From positions 1 through 24,313 of the IMG/VR virus record IMGVR_UViG_3300033156_000573: a stretch of 24,313 nt of DNA; one strand, given 5' to 3'. The stretch is from a virus. Shown one piece after another: positions 12,581 through 19,861 of this stretch. Under the pieces are notes generated by a model. The model was given only the letters and a program-made list of their open reading frames with translations. It did no database searches and was not told where the DNA came from. How positions within the stretch are numbered: the first letter of the stretch is position 1; each line of letters begins with the position of its first letter. The translations under genes and the position numbers were made by a program.

Positions 12581-13562
12581 CAAGAACCTCCTCTACGGCT
12601 TCCTTACGAATCTCCAGTGCCTTACCACGCTTAATCACCTTAAAAAGCGCCATGTAAGGAAAGTGACTCCCGGTAAATTCAGCCGAATACATTAATGGGA
12701 ATAAACAACATTGCAAAAGTTTAAAGTAACGATGATCATCAAACAGGACTAAAACATACTTCACAAAATGTTCGTTGCGTTTGATCCATCCTAAAACACG
12801 TAGAAAGGACCTCTTAGAAACCAACCATACAACAACGCACGGGATCTTCACTAGAGAAAACTTTATCTGATTTCTACCTAGATCCTCATCAACAACGGAA
12901 CGCATCGCGTCCCTAATATTCTCGCTTTCAGCATCTCCTACATCGATCCAAAAAAAGGCGTCTTGAGCATACTCAAACGCCATTAAAGACTTTAAATTAT
13001 AAGACAACCAACCCGATGACTCAAATGTTATTATGCAAAAAGGCGCGTTTTTACCTGTCCGTGCAACTAAGGATCGCAAAGAAAACGCGATTCTCTTTAC
13101 TTGATCATCAGTAAACCACTCAAAGTAAGGATTTATCTGGGGGAGCTTCGAATAATAGTTTAAGATACCGTTCTCTTCCAAAGCGAAAATCTCCCATCGC
13201 GAGAAAACTTCTGTATAAAGATGCATCTTATAAACAACGCGGAGCTGCTGCCTTACCACACGCCGCATCTTCGCGGGAAGATGCTTAGGAACTAAGTATG
13301 AAAAAAAGAACGAGACTTTTTCGGGTAGAACCACCCTATAGAAAAAGGGTAAAGCGTAAAAATATTCTTTCATAATCGTCTCGGGCCTTCCTGCGTAACC
13401 AAATTCGGTAACCGCGATCGATTCACATTCAACCCGAAAAGGGCACGCTAAGCATTTAACATTCGCAAAACTAAAGAAGCCCGCACAATAAGAAGGGTTT
13501 TCAATCTGAAAAGTTCTCCTCCCTGTATAACTTAAAATATTAAATTCGCCACGCCGTAACAT
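12564..13562 (-). CDS. Hypothetical protein with N-terminal four-cysteine module, 332 aa
   Basis: I do not recognise the whole protein. Near the N-terminus are Cys26, Cys37, Cys40 and Cys46 (C-x10-C-x2-C-x5-C, with CLACPFRVEC). This pattern recalls iron-sulfur or zinc modules such as that of WhiB (CxxCPV-x3-C). Two other proteins in this window have nearly the same spacing. The rest is rich in aromatic and basic residues with beta-like hydrophobic stretches (FCIITFES; AFFWIDVGD; CVVVWLVSKRS; YVLVLFDDH), suggesting a Rossmann-type alpha/beta domain after residue 160. It follows the gp46-like gene after three bases, with no clear ribosome binding site at ATG 13562, so the start is uncertain. 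It sits between repair nuclease and helicase genes; a DNA-processing role is only a guess. Confidence 0.75.
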   Translation of the reverse strand: MLRRGEFNILSYTGRRTFQIENPSYCAGFFSFANVKCLACPFRVECESIAVTEFGYAGRPETIMKEYFYALPFFYRVVLPEKVSFFFSYLVPKHLPAKMRRVVRQQLRVVYKMHLYTEVFSRWEIFALEENGILNYYSKLPQINPYFEWFTDDQVKRIAFSLRSLVARTGKNAPFCIITFESSGWLSYNLKSLMAFEYAQDAFFWIDVGDAESENIRDAMRSVVDEDLGRNQIKFSLVKIPCVVVWLVSKRSFLRVLGWIKRNEHFVKYVLVLFDDHRYFKLLQCCLFPLMYSAEFTGSHFPYMALFKVIKRGKALEIRKEAVEEVLDEDQS

Positions 13563-13565
13563 TTT

Positions 13566-14969
13566 TTAAGTGTGATGAGTAGTAAGAATAATCTGAGGAA
13601 ATAATTTAGTTACCTCAGACGACAATAAGGACATTAATGCACTAAAAAGACTCTCGTCTAAAGAATCTCCAATCGAATCGAGGAGCAACGGAAACTGTTC
13701 GACGCCATGCAACGCTGACGTTATATAAGAAACTGCTATGCGAAAGACAACAGCAACAAAATCACGCTGCCCAGTGGACAACTTATTAAACGAACGGCCA
13801 TCAACCTCTAAATCGAACGAAGAGGTCAAAGTAACCTCTCTAAATGGCGATCCCGTCAATAATCGAGATGTCAAAGAAGAAATTGAATTTAGCAAAGGAA
13901 CGGAAGTGCTGTCTAGAAAATCACGCAGGATCGCTCTTGCTTGAGCGACAACCTGTCCCTGCACGAGTTGTTCTCGAAGCCTTAACAAACTTGAAAGAGA
14001 AGCTTCACAGGCCTTCTTCTTTTCAATCAAAGAAAGAAGTTTCCTATGGTCCTCCACGGAGAATCCTTTTCGAATTCGCTTCCTTTGATCCTCAGTAAGA
14101 ACTGCACTCGGAGGTAACTGGGCCAGTTGACGGCGTACCTCTTGGAGCCTGCTCTTAATTTGCAAGAGTTTGTCTTGTACGATCTTACGATCAAACTCAA
14201 GCGAACCACATACAGGACAAGTAGTAACTCCACTAGCATTAACAGCCTTTTCCAAGAGGTCACACAAAAAGGATAAAGATGAAAGCTCTTGAGTAAATTG
14301 ACTTCTCTGAGCTTCTATCTCTGGGCTTTCTCGAGCTACCTGTTCTAAGAGGTAAATCTGTTCTCGATGAAAGCCTTCTAGCGAAGGGTCAACATCCTTT
14401 AATTCGTTCAACTCCCTTTGAAGCGTGTCTATCTGCTCTTGCGAAATACTCATAGTACTTTTAACTAACGGCATATTTAACGAACTTATAGCCTCGGTGA
14501 CAACGTCGAACCTGAGAAGCTCAGAGATCATTTTTCGCCGGAGGGCAGGCTTTGCCTGCGCCAGAATCGCAGCTTCTCTTTGATTGCAACAAATTGTTGC
14601 TTTAAAAAGGGACGGAGGAATTAACTTATGCTTCCAGAAATCAGTAAGCTCGTCTAGCTTCTTTATCTTCGTATTCTTCCACGTAAAATTTACACGAGAG
14701 GGCTTCAAATACCGTGTTAAAGAAAAGTGCTCGCTATTGAATTCCCCTTCAAGATTAACCAAGGAAGCTCCGATGGAGCCTTCCCTAATATAAGTCTTTA
14801 CACTACTTTCAAGCACTCTCGAGCCGTAAATCGCAAAGCTTATGCCCTCAATCAAGGACGATTTCCCACCTCCGTTAGGAAGGACGACAACATTCAAACC
14901 AGGAGTAAAAGAAAACTTTGCATCCTCATAACAATTAAAATTCACTAACTTAACACTGGAAATCCTCAT
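13566..14969 (-). CDS. Rad50/SbcC-like ATPase (T4 gp46 type), 467 aa
   Basis: ATPase subunit of the Mre11-Rad50-type nuclease that resects double-strand ends and supports recombination-dependent replication. It has Walker A PNGGGKSS (31-38), a coiled-coil arm broken by a zinc hook CPVCG (Cys251, Cys254), the ABC signature LSTGQ (397-401), a Walker B-like LLLDS followed by a D-loop SLDE (428-439), and a terminal TTHHT that may be the switch His. It is short for the family because the coiled coils are reduced. Oddly, Ser432 occupies the place of the catalytic Walker B Glu (LLLDE in most relatives). ATG 14969 overlaps the partner gene's stop (ATGA) after a GAGGAAAG site, ensuring paired synthesis. 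Confidence 0.93.
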   Translation of the reverse strand: MRISSVKLVNFNCYEDAKFSFTPGLNVVVLPNGGGKSSLIEGISFAIYGSRVLESSVKTYIREGSIGASLVNLEGEFNSEHFSLTRYLKPSRVNFTWKNTKIKKLDELTDFWKHKLIPPSLFKATICCNQREAAILAQAKPALRRKMISELLRFDVVTEAISSLNMPLVKSTMSISQEQIDTLQRELNELKDVDPSLEGFHREQIYLLEQVARESPEIEAQRSQFTQELSSLSFLCDLLEKAVNASGVTTCPVCGSLEFDRKIVQDKLLQIKSRLQEVRRQLAQLPPSAVLTEDQRKRIRKGFSVEDHRKLLSLIEKKKACEASLSSLLRLREQLVQGQVVAQARAILRDFLDSTSVPLLNSISSLTSRLLTGSPFREVTLTSSFDLEVDGRSFNKLSTGQRDFVAVVFRIAVSYITSALHGVEQFPLLLDSIGDSLDESLFSALMSLLSSEVTKLFPQIILTTHHT

Positions 14970-15940
14970 GAATCTTTCCTCGCAATAACTTCCTCTAACG
15001 TCTTTAAGGCCAAGTCAACCGCGGATGGGGAATATTTAACTTTATTCAAATTACAATAATCTCTAAAGGAATCAAGAACCGAACCTAAAGCGGGTAAACT
15101 ATACTCCGATACATCATCCGCAACGGATTCATCGGTTATCTTAACGGTAACGTGTAAAGCTACTTCCTTTATCTGGTTCACCCAATCTAGTGAAGCAGAG
15201 GATGGTATGACACATCGAACGATGGCCCCCTTCACATCCTCCAAACTATCAGGAGGTCGTATCAACTCAATAAAGGGACGAGTCTCAATCTCGACAAACA
15301 ACTTCGAATTGGGCGTTCCATCACTATAAAAATTAAATCCGCAAGGAGACCCTAACTGATTAAAAGAAAGCCTCTCCGTCGAGCCACTATAAAACACACT
15401 TGACGTAACTTCAAAGGGCATATGAAGGTCACCCAACATGGCAATCCTATATCTATCGGGTACTTCAACGGCCGAGTCCCTAAACTTTGGCGCCCTACGA
15501 TCCCTTAAATGTGCCACTAAATAATCGGCTTCACGAAATTCTGGTGGGGTTTCCGTATAAGGAATACAGTAGAAATAGGACCCCAAAACCTCAGTAAAAC
15601 CAGGAGCCTCGAAATACTTTACGTTTTCTAACGGTGAGAGAGCTACCAGCGGAGAACCCATCCTATACATCGCATTATCGTGATTCCCGGCGACAACAAT
15701 CACTGGACAATCAAACGATCCTAAAGCCGCCTGGGCAATAACAATTGCTTGCGCTGGAGGTTTACGTGTATGAAATAAATCGCCAGCTATTACAACAACA
15801 TCAGGGTTTAATTCTCTCGCTTTACTACAAGCTAATGCAAACGCTTGATAGAAATCCCGCTCACGAATATTTACCCCACCATCAAACTTATTAAAAGCAC
15901 TAAACCCTAAGTGAATGTCAGCCATGTGAACAATTCTCAT
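14966..15940 (-). CDS. Mre11/SbcD-like nuclease (T4 gp47 type), 324 aa
   Basis: Calcineurin-like metallophosphoesterase, nuclease partner of the gp46-like ATPase encoded next. Motifs in order: ADIHLG (7-12), AGDLFHTRK (52-60), AGNHDNA (84-90), LVAHLR (141-146), LGDLHMP (169-175) and YSGSTERLSF near 184-193, all characteristic of the SbcD/Mre11 family. These carry the Asp, His and Asn ligands for two Mn ions. The C-terminal 100 residues probably form the capping and ATPase-binding region. An AGGGGA site precedes ATG 15940, and the stop overlaps the gp46-like start. In T4 the pair is needed for host DNA breakdown and recombination. Confidence 0.94.
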   Translation of the reverse strand: MRIVHMADIHLGFSAFNKFDGGVNIRERDFYQAFALACSKARELNPDVVVIAGDLFHTRKPPAQAIVIAQAALGSFDCPVIVVAGNHDNAMYRMGSPLVALSPLENVKYFEAPGFTEVLGSYFYCIPYTETPPEFREADYLVAHLRDRRAPKFRDSAVEVPDRYRIAMLGDLHMPFEVTSSVFYSGSTERLSFNQLGSPCGFNFYSDGTPNSKLFVEIETRPFIELIRPPDSLEDVKGAIVRCVIPSSASLDWVNQIKEVALHVTVKITDESVADDVSEYSLPALGSVLDSFRDYCNLNKVKYSPSAVDLALKTLEEVIARKDS

Positions 15941-15958
15941 AAAAATCCCCTGCTTAAA

Positions 15959-16270
15959 CTATTCTCTCTCGAAAAGAGAAACCTTGCTTACGTTCTGAGT
16001 CGTCCTGTAAATTAAACCATTTTCCAAAACAAATGTTATGTTCCAAACGCCCAGGACACACCTAGCTTTGATCTTCCGAATCCTTCCAAGATGGAAGAAG
16101 TCCATTCCCACATAGAATGGATGAGCGTTTACAATTACAATCTCAGAAGGAGGTAGAGACTGCGCGTCTGCGCTTAACATAAAATAAAGACTCGCCCCTA
16201 CACTAAAGAGCCAAAGGAGACAGAAGAACCAGGCGAAATAAACAAATCGAGATTTTTTCACTCTTTCCAT
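15959..16270 (-). CDS. Small single-pass membrane protein, 103 aa
   Basis: I do not recognise it. A basic N-terminus (MERVKKSR) is followed by a hydrophobic segment at about residues 9-33 (FVYFAWFFCLLWLFSVGASLY), then a 65-residue domain with beta-like stretches (SEIVIVNAH; WNITFVLENGLIYRT). This suggests a membrane anchor or uncleaved signal with the C-terminal part outside the membrane; an Ala-Asp-Ala at about 34-36 could allow cleavage. ATG 16270 is chosen for its GAGGAAG site; a TTG 30 bases upstream has none. It is separated by about 18 bases from the Mre11-like gene. Superinfection exclusion or lysis control are possible roles for such phage proteins, without direct evidence here. Confidence 0.65.
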   Translation of the reverse strand: MERVKKSRFVYFAWFFCLLWLFSVGASLYFMLSADAQSLPPSEIVIVNAHPFYVGMDFFHLGRIRKIKARCVLGVWNITFVLENGLIYRTTQNVSKVSLFERE

Positions 16271-16339
16271 AACTTCCTCATAACGTTTACAGATTAACAA
16301 ATCAACTTACAAGCTTTTCATAAAGAAAGCTGGGCTGCT

Positions 16340-16771
16340 CTAGCTCCTGGTCATGTGTGACCTTGTCTTAGCTTCCATCTTCTCAAAAATCTCGCTAAAT
16401 TCATGAGTAAGTTTAGGGAAAACGCGCTTTAACTCCTCTTGATACTCATCACTAACCTTCTCCAAGTGACCCTTGCAAATGAAATCAAAATCCCTTTTCC
16501 AACGTTCAGGAACTCTAAAAACCCAAAATGCATATGTATTATCGAAATCCGCATCATAATCATCAACAAATCCTTCAATCTCCCTGATAAGCTGGTTCTC
16601 CTCTATATATTCTTCCCTATTACCTCCTCCCGTTCTTGTCAAAACCAAAATATTGTCTCCCTCTACAAAACAATCACGAAAACGAGGAAATTCACTGGGG
16701 TGCCTCCCTAACATGGGCAGAATAAAGAAAGTCGCAGGGTTAACTCCATTAATCAAATTATAAAGACTCAT
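16340..16771 (-). CDS. Conserved phage protein with TRTGGGNR motif, 143 aa
   Basis: The N-terminus MSLYNLINGVNPATFFILP, followed by a PRFRDCF stretch, TRTGGGNREEY (45-55) and a DYDADFDNTYAFWVFRVPE stretch, matches a family of uncharacterised proteins that I recall from many phages and some bacterial genomes; I know no established function. It is acidic and soluble, with a helical C-terminus. A TAGGAGGTGAAG site precedes ATG 16771. It is encoded directly after the DpdA-like gene with a 23-base gap, so it may work with DNA modification or just share the operon. The strongly conserved Gly-rich motif suggests a ligand-binding or catalytic loop. The recognition is from memory of the pattern. Confidence 0.8.
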   Translation of the reverse strand: MSLYNLINGVNPATFFILPMLGRHPSEFPRFRDCFVEGDNILVLTRTGGGNREEYIEENQLIREIEGFVDDYDADFDNTYAFWVFRVPERWKRDFDFICKGHLEKVSDEYQEELKRVFPKLTHEFSEIFEKMEAKTRSHMTRS

Positions 16772-16794
16772 AACACTTCACCTCCTACACCACC

Positions 16795-17559
16795 CTAAAT
16801 CTCAACTCCCTCTACTGAAAGGAATCTCTCAATCCACGCCATGCACTTACGTAAAACACTGCTCTCAAGTTCCGTCTCATAATCCATCGATCCATCATAT
16901 TTACCTGATAGAAAATACCTAAAGGGAAAAGACGAGTTAAAACTCCTTACAAAGGGAAGATGCAAGTAAAACGGGATCTCTACTTCAGGATTCACCAACC
17001 CTAAGATATGAATAGGCTTACTTCGTGAGAATTCCTCACAAATAAACGTAAGAACAGCAAAACGACCAAATAAAGACTTAAGATAGGAGGGGTAATCATC
17101 TAGTACCCTCACCACAGCAGAAGTAGCCATCTTTCCAATTCCCACGGTATCGATATAAGGATTCTCAACCATAGAAATCAAACACTGAAAATAATCCGAA
17201 GCGTTCTTTCCCTGAGGTACTCCCATGATCTTCGCGCCACTAAGAGACGGATTTCTTCTTACATCTTTAAGAAATCGAGTAGTCTCATCAAGCGTACGTT
17301 CTTTATCAAACAAAAAGGTGGGAGCGACAAGCTCGGCTACCTTTAGCCCCTTAACCAAAGAAGGGTCCAAAACCGAATCGCCCGTCTCTACAACCGAATT
17401 GTCTAATGTTAACCAATGTCCCTTCCTAGAAAGTTTCTTATAAAACCGTTTGTACTTCTTATTATCCCTAAGAAGACGGATGGGGACTAAATGGTGCGAC
17501 AAACCAAACTGGGTCAAAAACTCAAGGTGTGCCACCGGAGGATTTAACATCATCCACAT
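16795..17559 (-). CDS. dpdA: DpdA-like DNA transglycosylase (TGT superfamily), 254 aa
   Basis: Probable enzyme that exchanges guanine in DNA for a 7-deazaguanine base, related to tRNA-guanine transglycosylase. Motifs follow the TGT order: LDNSVVE (52-58, Asp53 in the place of the TGT DSGGFQ Asp), APTFLFD (79-85, Asp85), GVPQG (113-117, compare GIVQGG), VGIGK (139-143, compare GGLAVG) and HILGL (184-188). The zinc-binding Cys cluster of bacterial TGT is absent, and at 254 residues it is much shorter than TGT (about 375), as in compact phage DpdA-type proteins. Near residue 208, in SFNSSFP, Asn sits where I expect the nucleophilic Asp. GGAGG is 11 bases before ATG 17559. FolE2 and QueE elsewhere in the window support the assignment. 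Confidence 0.8.
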   Translation of the reverse strand: MWMMLNPPVAHLEFLTQFGLSHHLVPIRLLRDNKKYKRFYKKLSRKGHWLTLDNSVVETGDSVLDPSLVKGLKVAELVAPTFLFDKERTLDETTRFLKDVRRNPSLSGAKIMGVPQGKNASDYFQCLISMVENPYIDTVGIGKMATSAVVRVLDDYPSYLKSLFGRFAVLTFICEEFSRSKPIHILGLVNPEVEIPFYLHLPFVRSFNSSFPFRYFLSGKYDGSMDYETELESSVLRKCMAWIERFLSVEGVEI

Positions 17560-17574
17560 TTTAAAACGTCCTCC

Positions 17575-18072
17575 TTATTGGGGTAAACGAAAGGCCGATT
17601 TCAACACTGAAGCTATTTCTTCCTGAAAATCGTCAAAGCGCTTGCGGAAAACAGACGAGACTAGGTGGGCAATCCGCTCGTTAAGATAGTGCTGCAACTT
17701 CTCTTCTATTCTTTTTTCGAGGTCAATTCGGTTAACCGCTTCTTCCACAAGATCCCGAACTAAAGTCGCAAGATGTTTCTCAACAAACTCGGCTGCAAAA
17801 CTTCGAATTTTTCGCGCGACATCCTCGCGCAAAGGTGGGTTGTAAATTCGTCCCTTCTCCCTATCCAAAAACTCTTCACTTAACTCCTGAGAAGCTTTCT
17901 TTTTTAATTCGTCCAAAAAATCCTTAATCTCGAGATCATTCACGAGCCCCTTAATGTAACGCCTACTAGACTCCGAAATCACGGCTTTGGTCAACTCCAA
18001 CCGCTGCTCTTTACTCAAATGTTTCCAAAGAACGCCAAAAGCGTTAGCATCCAACCTAATAACGGTAGCCAT
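17575..18072 (-). CDS. Hypothetical helical/coiled-coil protein, 165 aa
   Basis: I do not recognise it. The sequence is dominated by charged amphipathic helices (FLDELKKKASQELSEEF; DLVEEAVNRIDLEKRIEEKL) and predicted coiled coil over about residues 45-150, with a short break at GRIYNPPLRED. No Cys, membrane or enzyme motif is seen. An ATAGGAGGTGTT site gives a clear ATG start at 18072. It lies 15 bases upstream of the DpdA-like gene and 13 bases after the preceding gene, so co-transcription is likely. Scaffolding or protein-protein bridging is a general possibility for such a sequence. Confidence 0.75.
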   Translation of the reverse strand: MATVIRLDANAFGVLWKHLSKEQRLELTKAVISESSRRYIKGLVNDLEIKDFLDELKKKASQELSEEFLDREKGRIYNPPLREDVARKIRSFAAEFVEKHLATLVRDLVEEAVNRIDLEKRIEEKLQHYLNERIAHLVSSVFRKRFDDFQEEIASVLKSAFRLPQ

Positions 18073-18085
18073 AACACCTCCTATG

Positions 18086-19129
18086 TTACACTAATCTGCT
18101 CATATACTTCTTAACTACGGGATCATCAAAATTGATCATTCCATCCCATTGGGTGTTCAAAAACACCTTCTTCGCCCGTTTGTGTCCAAGTTCTGAAGCT
18201 ACTTGATGATAGATATCATATGGGCGAATTTTCTCCTTAACGATTCTTTTTGAGAATTCGGGCATCTGTCTTCTTAACCGACTCGCAATAGTACGCCGCG
18301 CTTTCTTTGTTATGGACGTTTCAACCCACTCAGCTCCCATACGAGCCCACATATAAGTGCCTTCAACAATATTCGCTCGAAACATAACCTTTTTACGTCC
18401 GGAAGCCTTTGAAAGATCCATCAATGTCCTTAAAACTACAACACCAGAAACAGCGTTTTTCTTTTTGTTCCTAATGAGATTGATCTCGAGCAAATCTTTT
18501 GCGGCTGCGGAGATGGAGCCGACAAACTCGGACTGCTTGACTCCTTTTATGGAGCCCGAAACTGTAAAGCCGTTGAATAGCATGTACTCAGGATCAGGTT
18601 TAATCCCTTTAGGAAGGCCGTAATACGCGATAGAAGGATTCTCGAGCTTATTCGCCATCTTTATCGCAGATATTGCTGTCCTTGGGTGGCCTAGGGCATA
18701 GAGCAGTCCTCTTCTAGCTGTATAAACCTCCATATCAGCACCCGTTTTAAACACAAGTGATTTTGCGAGAGCACGTCCCCCAGGTGTAGATATCAAAACA
18801 GCCGTCATAATAGCAGGCACCGCAAGCGAAATTGATCCGTACTTCGCGGCTTTGTTAAGTGTGATGAAAACGGGTTTACCGCGAATGGTTACCCAAAAAC
18901 CTTTTCTGCCCTTTTTATCCGTTACAATTTTTACTTTACGAGAGACTTCAATCTCATCGACTTTAAAGGAAGGAAGAGCTTCACTCCTCTTAGAAGGACG
19001 CTGATCAACATCGTCAATGATTTTCTCGACGGGTTCCCAAATCAAGGAATCAGAACCATCTGCATCTACTGGTGAAGCTTTCCGCCCGAGAGGCTTAGGT
19101 AAAGTTTTGAAAATTACGACTTTAGACAT
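18086..19129 (-). CDS. Hypothetical protein, 347 aa, possible virion- or polyvalent-type domain
   Basis: I do not recognise it with confidence. An N-terminal disordered, charged region (1-65) is followed by KGRKGFWVTIRGKPVFI (about 73-89). This resembles a short beta motif often seen in phage head-associated or large polyvalent proteins (WVTIxGxxVFI). A hydrophobic stretch follows (about 97-118, SISLAVPAIMTAVLI) that could be a membrane or buried helix. A later segment, VEGTYMWARMGAEW, recalls another motif seen in such phage proteins. The C-terminal 100 residues are basic. ATG 19129 follows AAGGAGGTAC and overlaps the upstream stop by 8 bases. Its place among replication genes is odd if it is structural; a protein ejected with DNA is one option. 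Confidence 0.7.
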   Translation of the reverse strand: MSKVVIFKTLPKPLGRKASPVDADGSDSLIWEPVEKIIDDVDQRPSKRSEALPSFKVDEIEVSRKVKIVTDKKGRKGFWVTIRGKPVFITLNKAAKYGSISLAVPAIMTAVLISTPGGRALAKSLVFKTGADMEVYTARRGLLYALGHPRTAISAIKMANKLENPSIAYYGLPKGIKPDPEYMLFNGFTVSGSIKGVKQSEFVGSISAAAKDLLEINLIRNKKKNAVSGVVVLRTLMDLSKASGRKKVMFRANIVEGTYMWARMGAEWVETSITKKARRTIASRLRRQMPEFSKRIVKEKIRPYDIYHQVASELGHKRAKKVFLNTQWDGMINFDDPVVKKYMSRLV

Positions 19130-19757
19130 TTGTACCTCCTTGAGAGGAAATCAGCCCTAAATGCTTCTTTACTTCTATCATCATCTCAGAAAAAGACGAG
19201 ACAGTCAAGTAGTCCTCTGGGGAGCACTGTCCCAAAGGTGTGCTCGGGCACGAATCCCTCTCAGAACATAAGAGGCAAACGAATCCACTAACAACTTTAT
19301 CTAGAACCCAACACTCAGCTACAGGGAGAGTAACCTCTTTCTTAAGAAAGAAGGAGAAAACACCTAAGTAAAAAGCTTTATCAATCAACTCAAGTTCGGA
19401 CGGTTTCCGCTGCTGTCGATACTTTGTAACGTCAAAAGGACGTAAGGGCCAAAAACACACATCCCCAAAAGTGGAGACTACAATGTTTCTTATCTTACCA
19501 CTAAGTCCTCTCTTGGTAGCTGTCCAAGCTAAATGACGAAGTGCAGAAGCTTCAATTTGACGAACGCGTTCCCGAGTTATTCCTAAGATTTCAGAAAGGC
19601 GCTCTAACTTATGCTCGCCTTTATTAGCAATTCGAATCGTGCAATTTCCATACTCGGGGATAGTCTTTTCCCAGTAACAACAGTTCGTCTTATTACAGGT
19701 AAAGGGTAAGGAGAAGCATGGAAACTTCACCTCAAAGTTCGGAAAATAAAGTTCCAT
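19122..19757 (-). CDS. Sigma region 4-like regulator with Cys clusters, 211 aa
   Basis: Residues about 51-76 (LSEILGITRERVRQIEASAL) match the helix-turn-helix of sigma-70 region 4, which contacts the -35 box. No region 2 is present, so it is not a complete sigma factor. The N-terminus is Cys-rich (Cys14, 21, 26, 27, 39), a likely metal site. A second cluster, Cys149, Cys161, Cys164 and Cys170 (C-x11-C-x2-C-x5-C), closely resembles one in the next upstream gene. ATG 19757 is supported by AAGGAG six bases upstream; a GTG one codon earlier is possible. It may act as a transcription regulator or appropriation factor that redirects host polymerase; this is inferred from the domain. Confidence 0.8.
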   Translation of the reverse strand: MELYFPNFEVKFPCFSLPFTCNKTNCCYWEKTIPEYGNCTIRIANKGEHKLERLSEILGITRERVRQIEASALRHLAWTATKRGLSGKIRNIVVSTFGDVCFWPLRPFDVTKYRQQRKPSELELIDKAFYLGVFSFFLKKEVTLPVAECWVLDKVVSGFVCLLCSERDSCPSTPLGQCSPEDYLTVSSFSEMMIEVKKHLGLISSQGGTNV

Positions 19758-19861
19758 CACCTTCTCCTTACCTGAATCTCCCCGTCTCTAAAAACGATTT
19801 CAAAGGAATAACCCCTCAACCGCCTATTTGTGGTAAGAGTCTTTAAAAACTGTTCAATCAG
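19757..19861 (-). CDS. Candidate 34-aa small ORF bridging two regulator genes
   Basis: The 100-base gap between the two Cys-module genes is open in one frame from 19861 to a TGA at 19757-19759 that overlaps the sigma-like ATG as TGATG. The peptide would end GYSFEIVFRDGEIQVRRR, a plausible beta-hairpin. The only starts are CTG 19861 or ATT 19858, both weak and without a Shine-Dalgarno site, so it may be chance. The gap holds nothing else I can name. Confidence 0.2.
   Translation of the reverse strand: MIEQFLKTLTTNRRLRGYSFEIVFRDGEIQVRRR

Noticed and set aside
16271-16339. Terminator hairpin in the gap after the TRTGGGNR gene
   Set aside because: The best stem is AGCTTT/AAAGCT with an eight-base loop and no U-run; too weak to claim.
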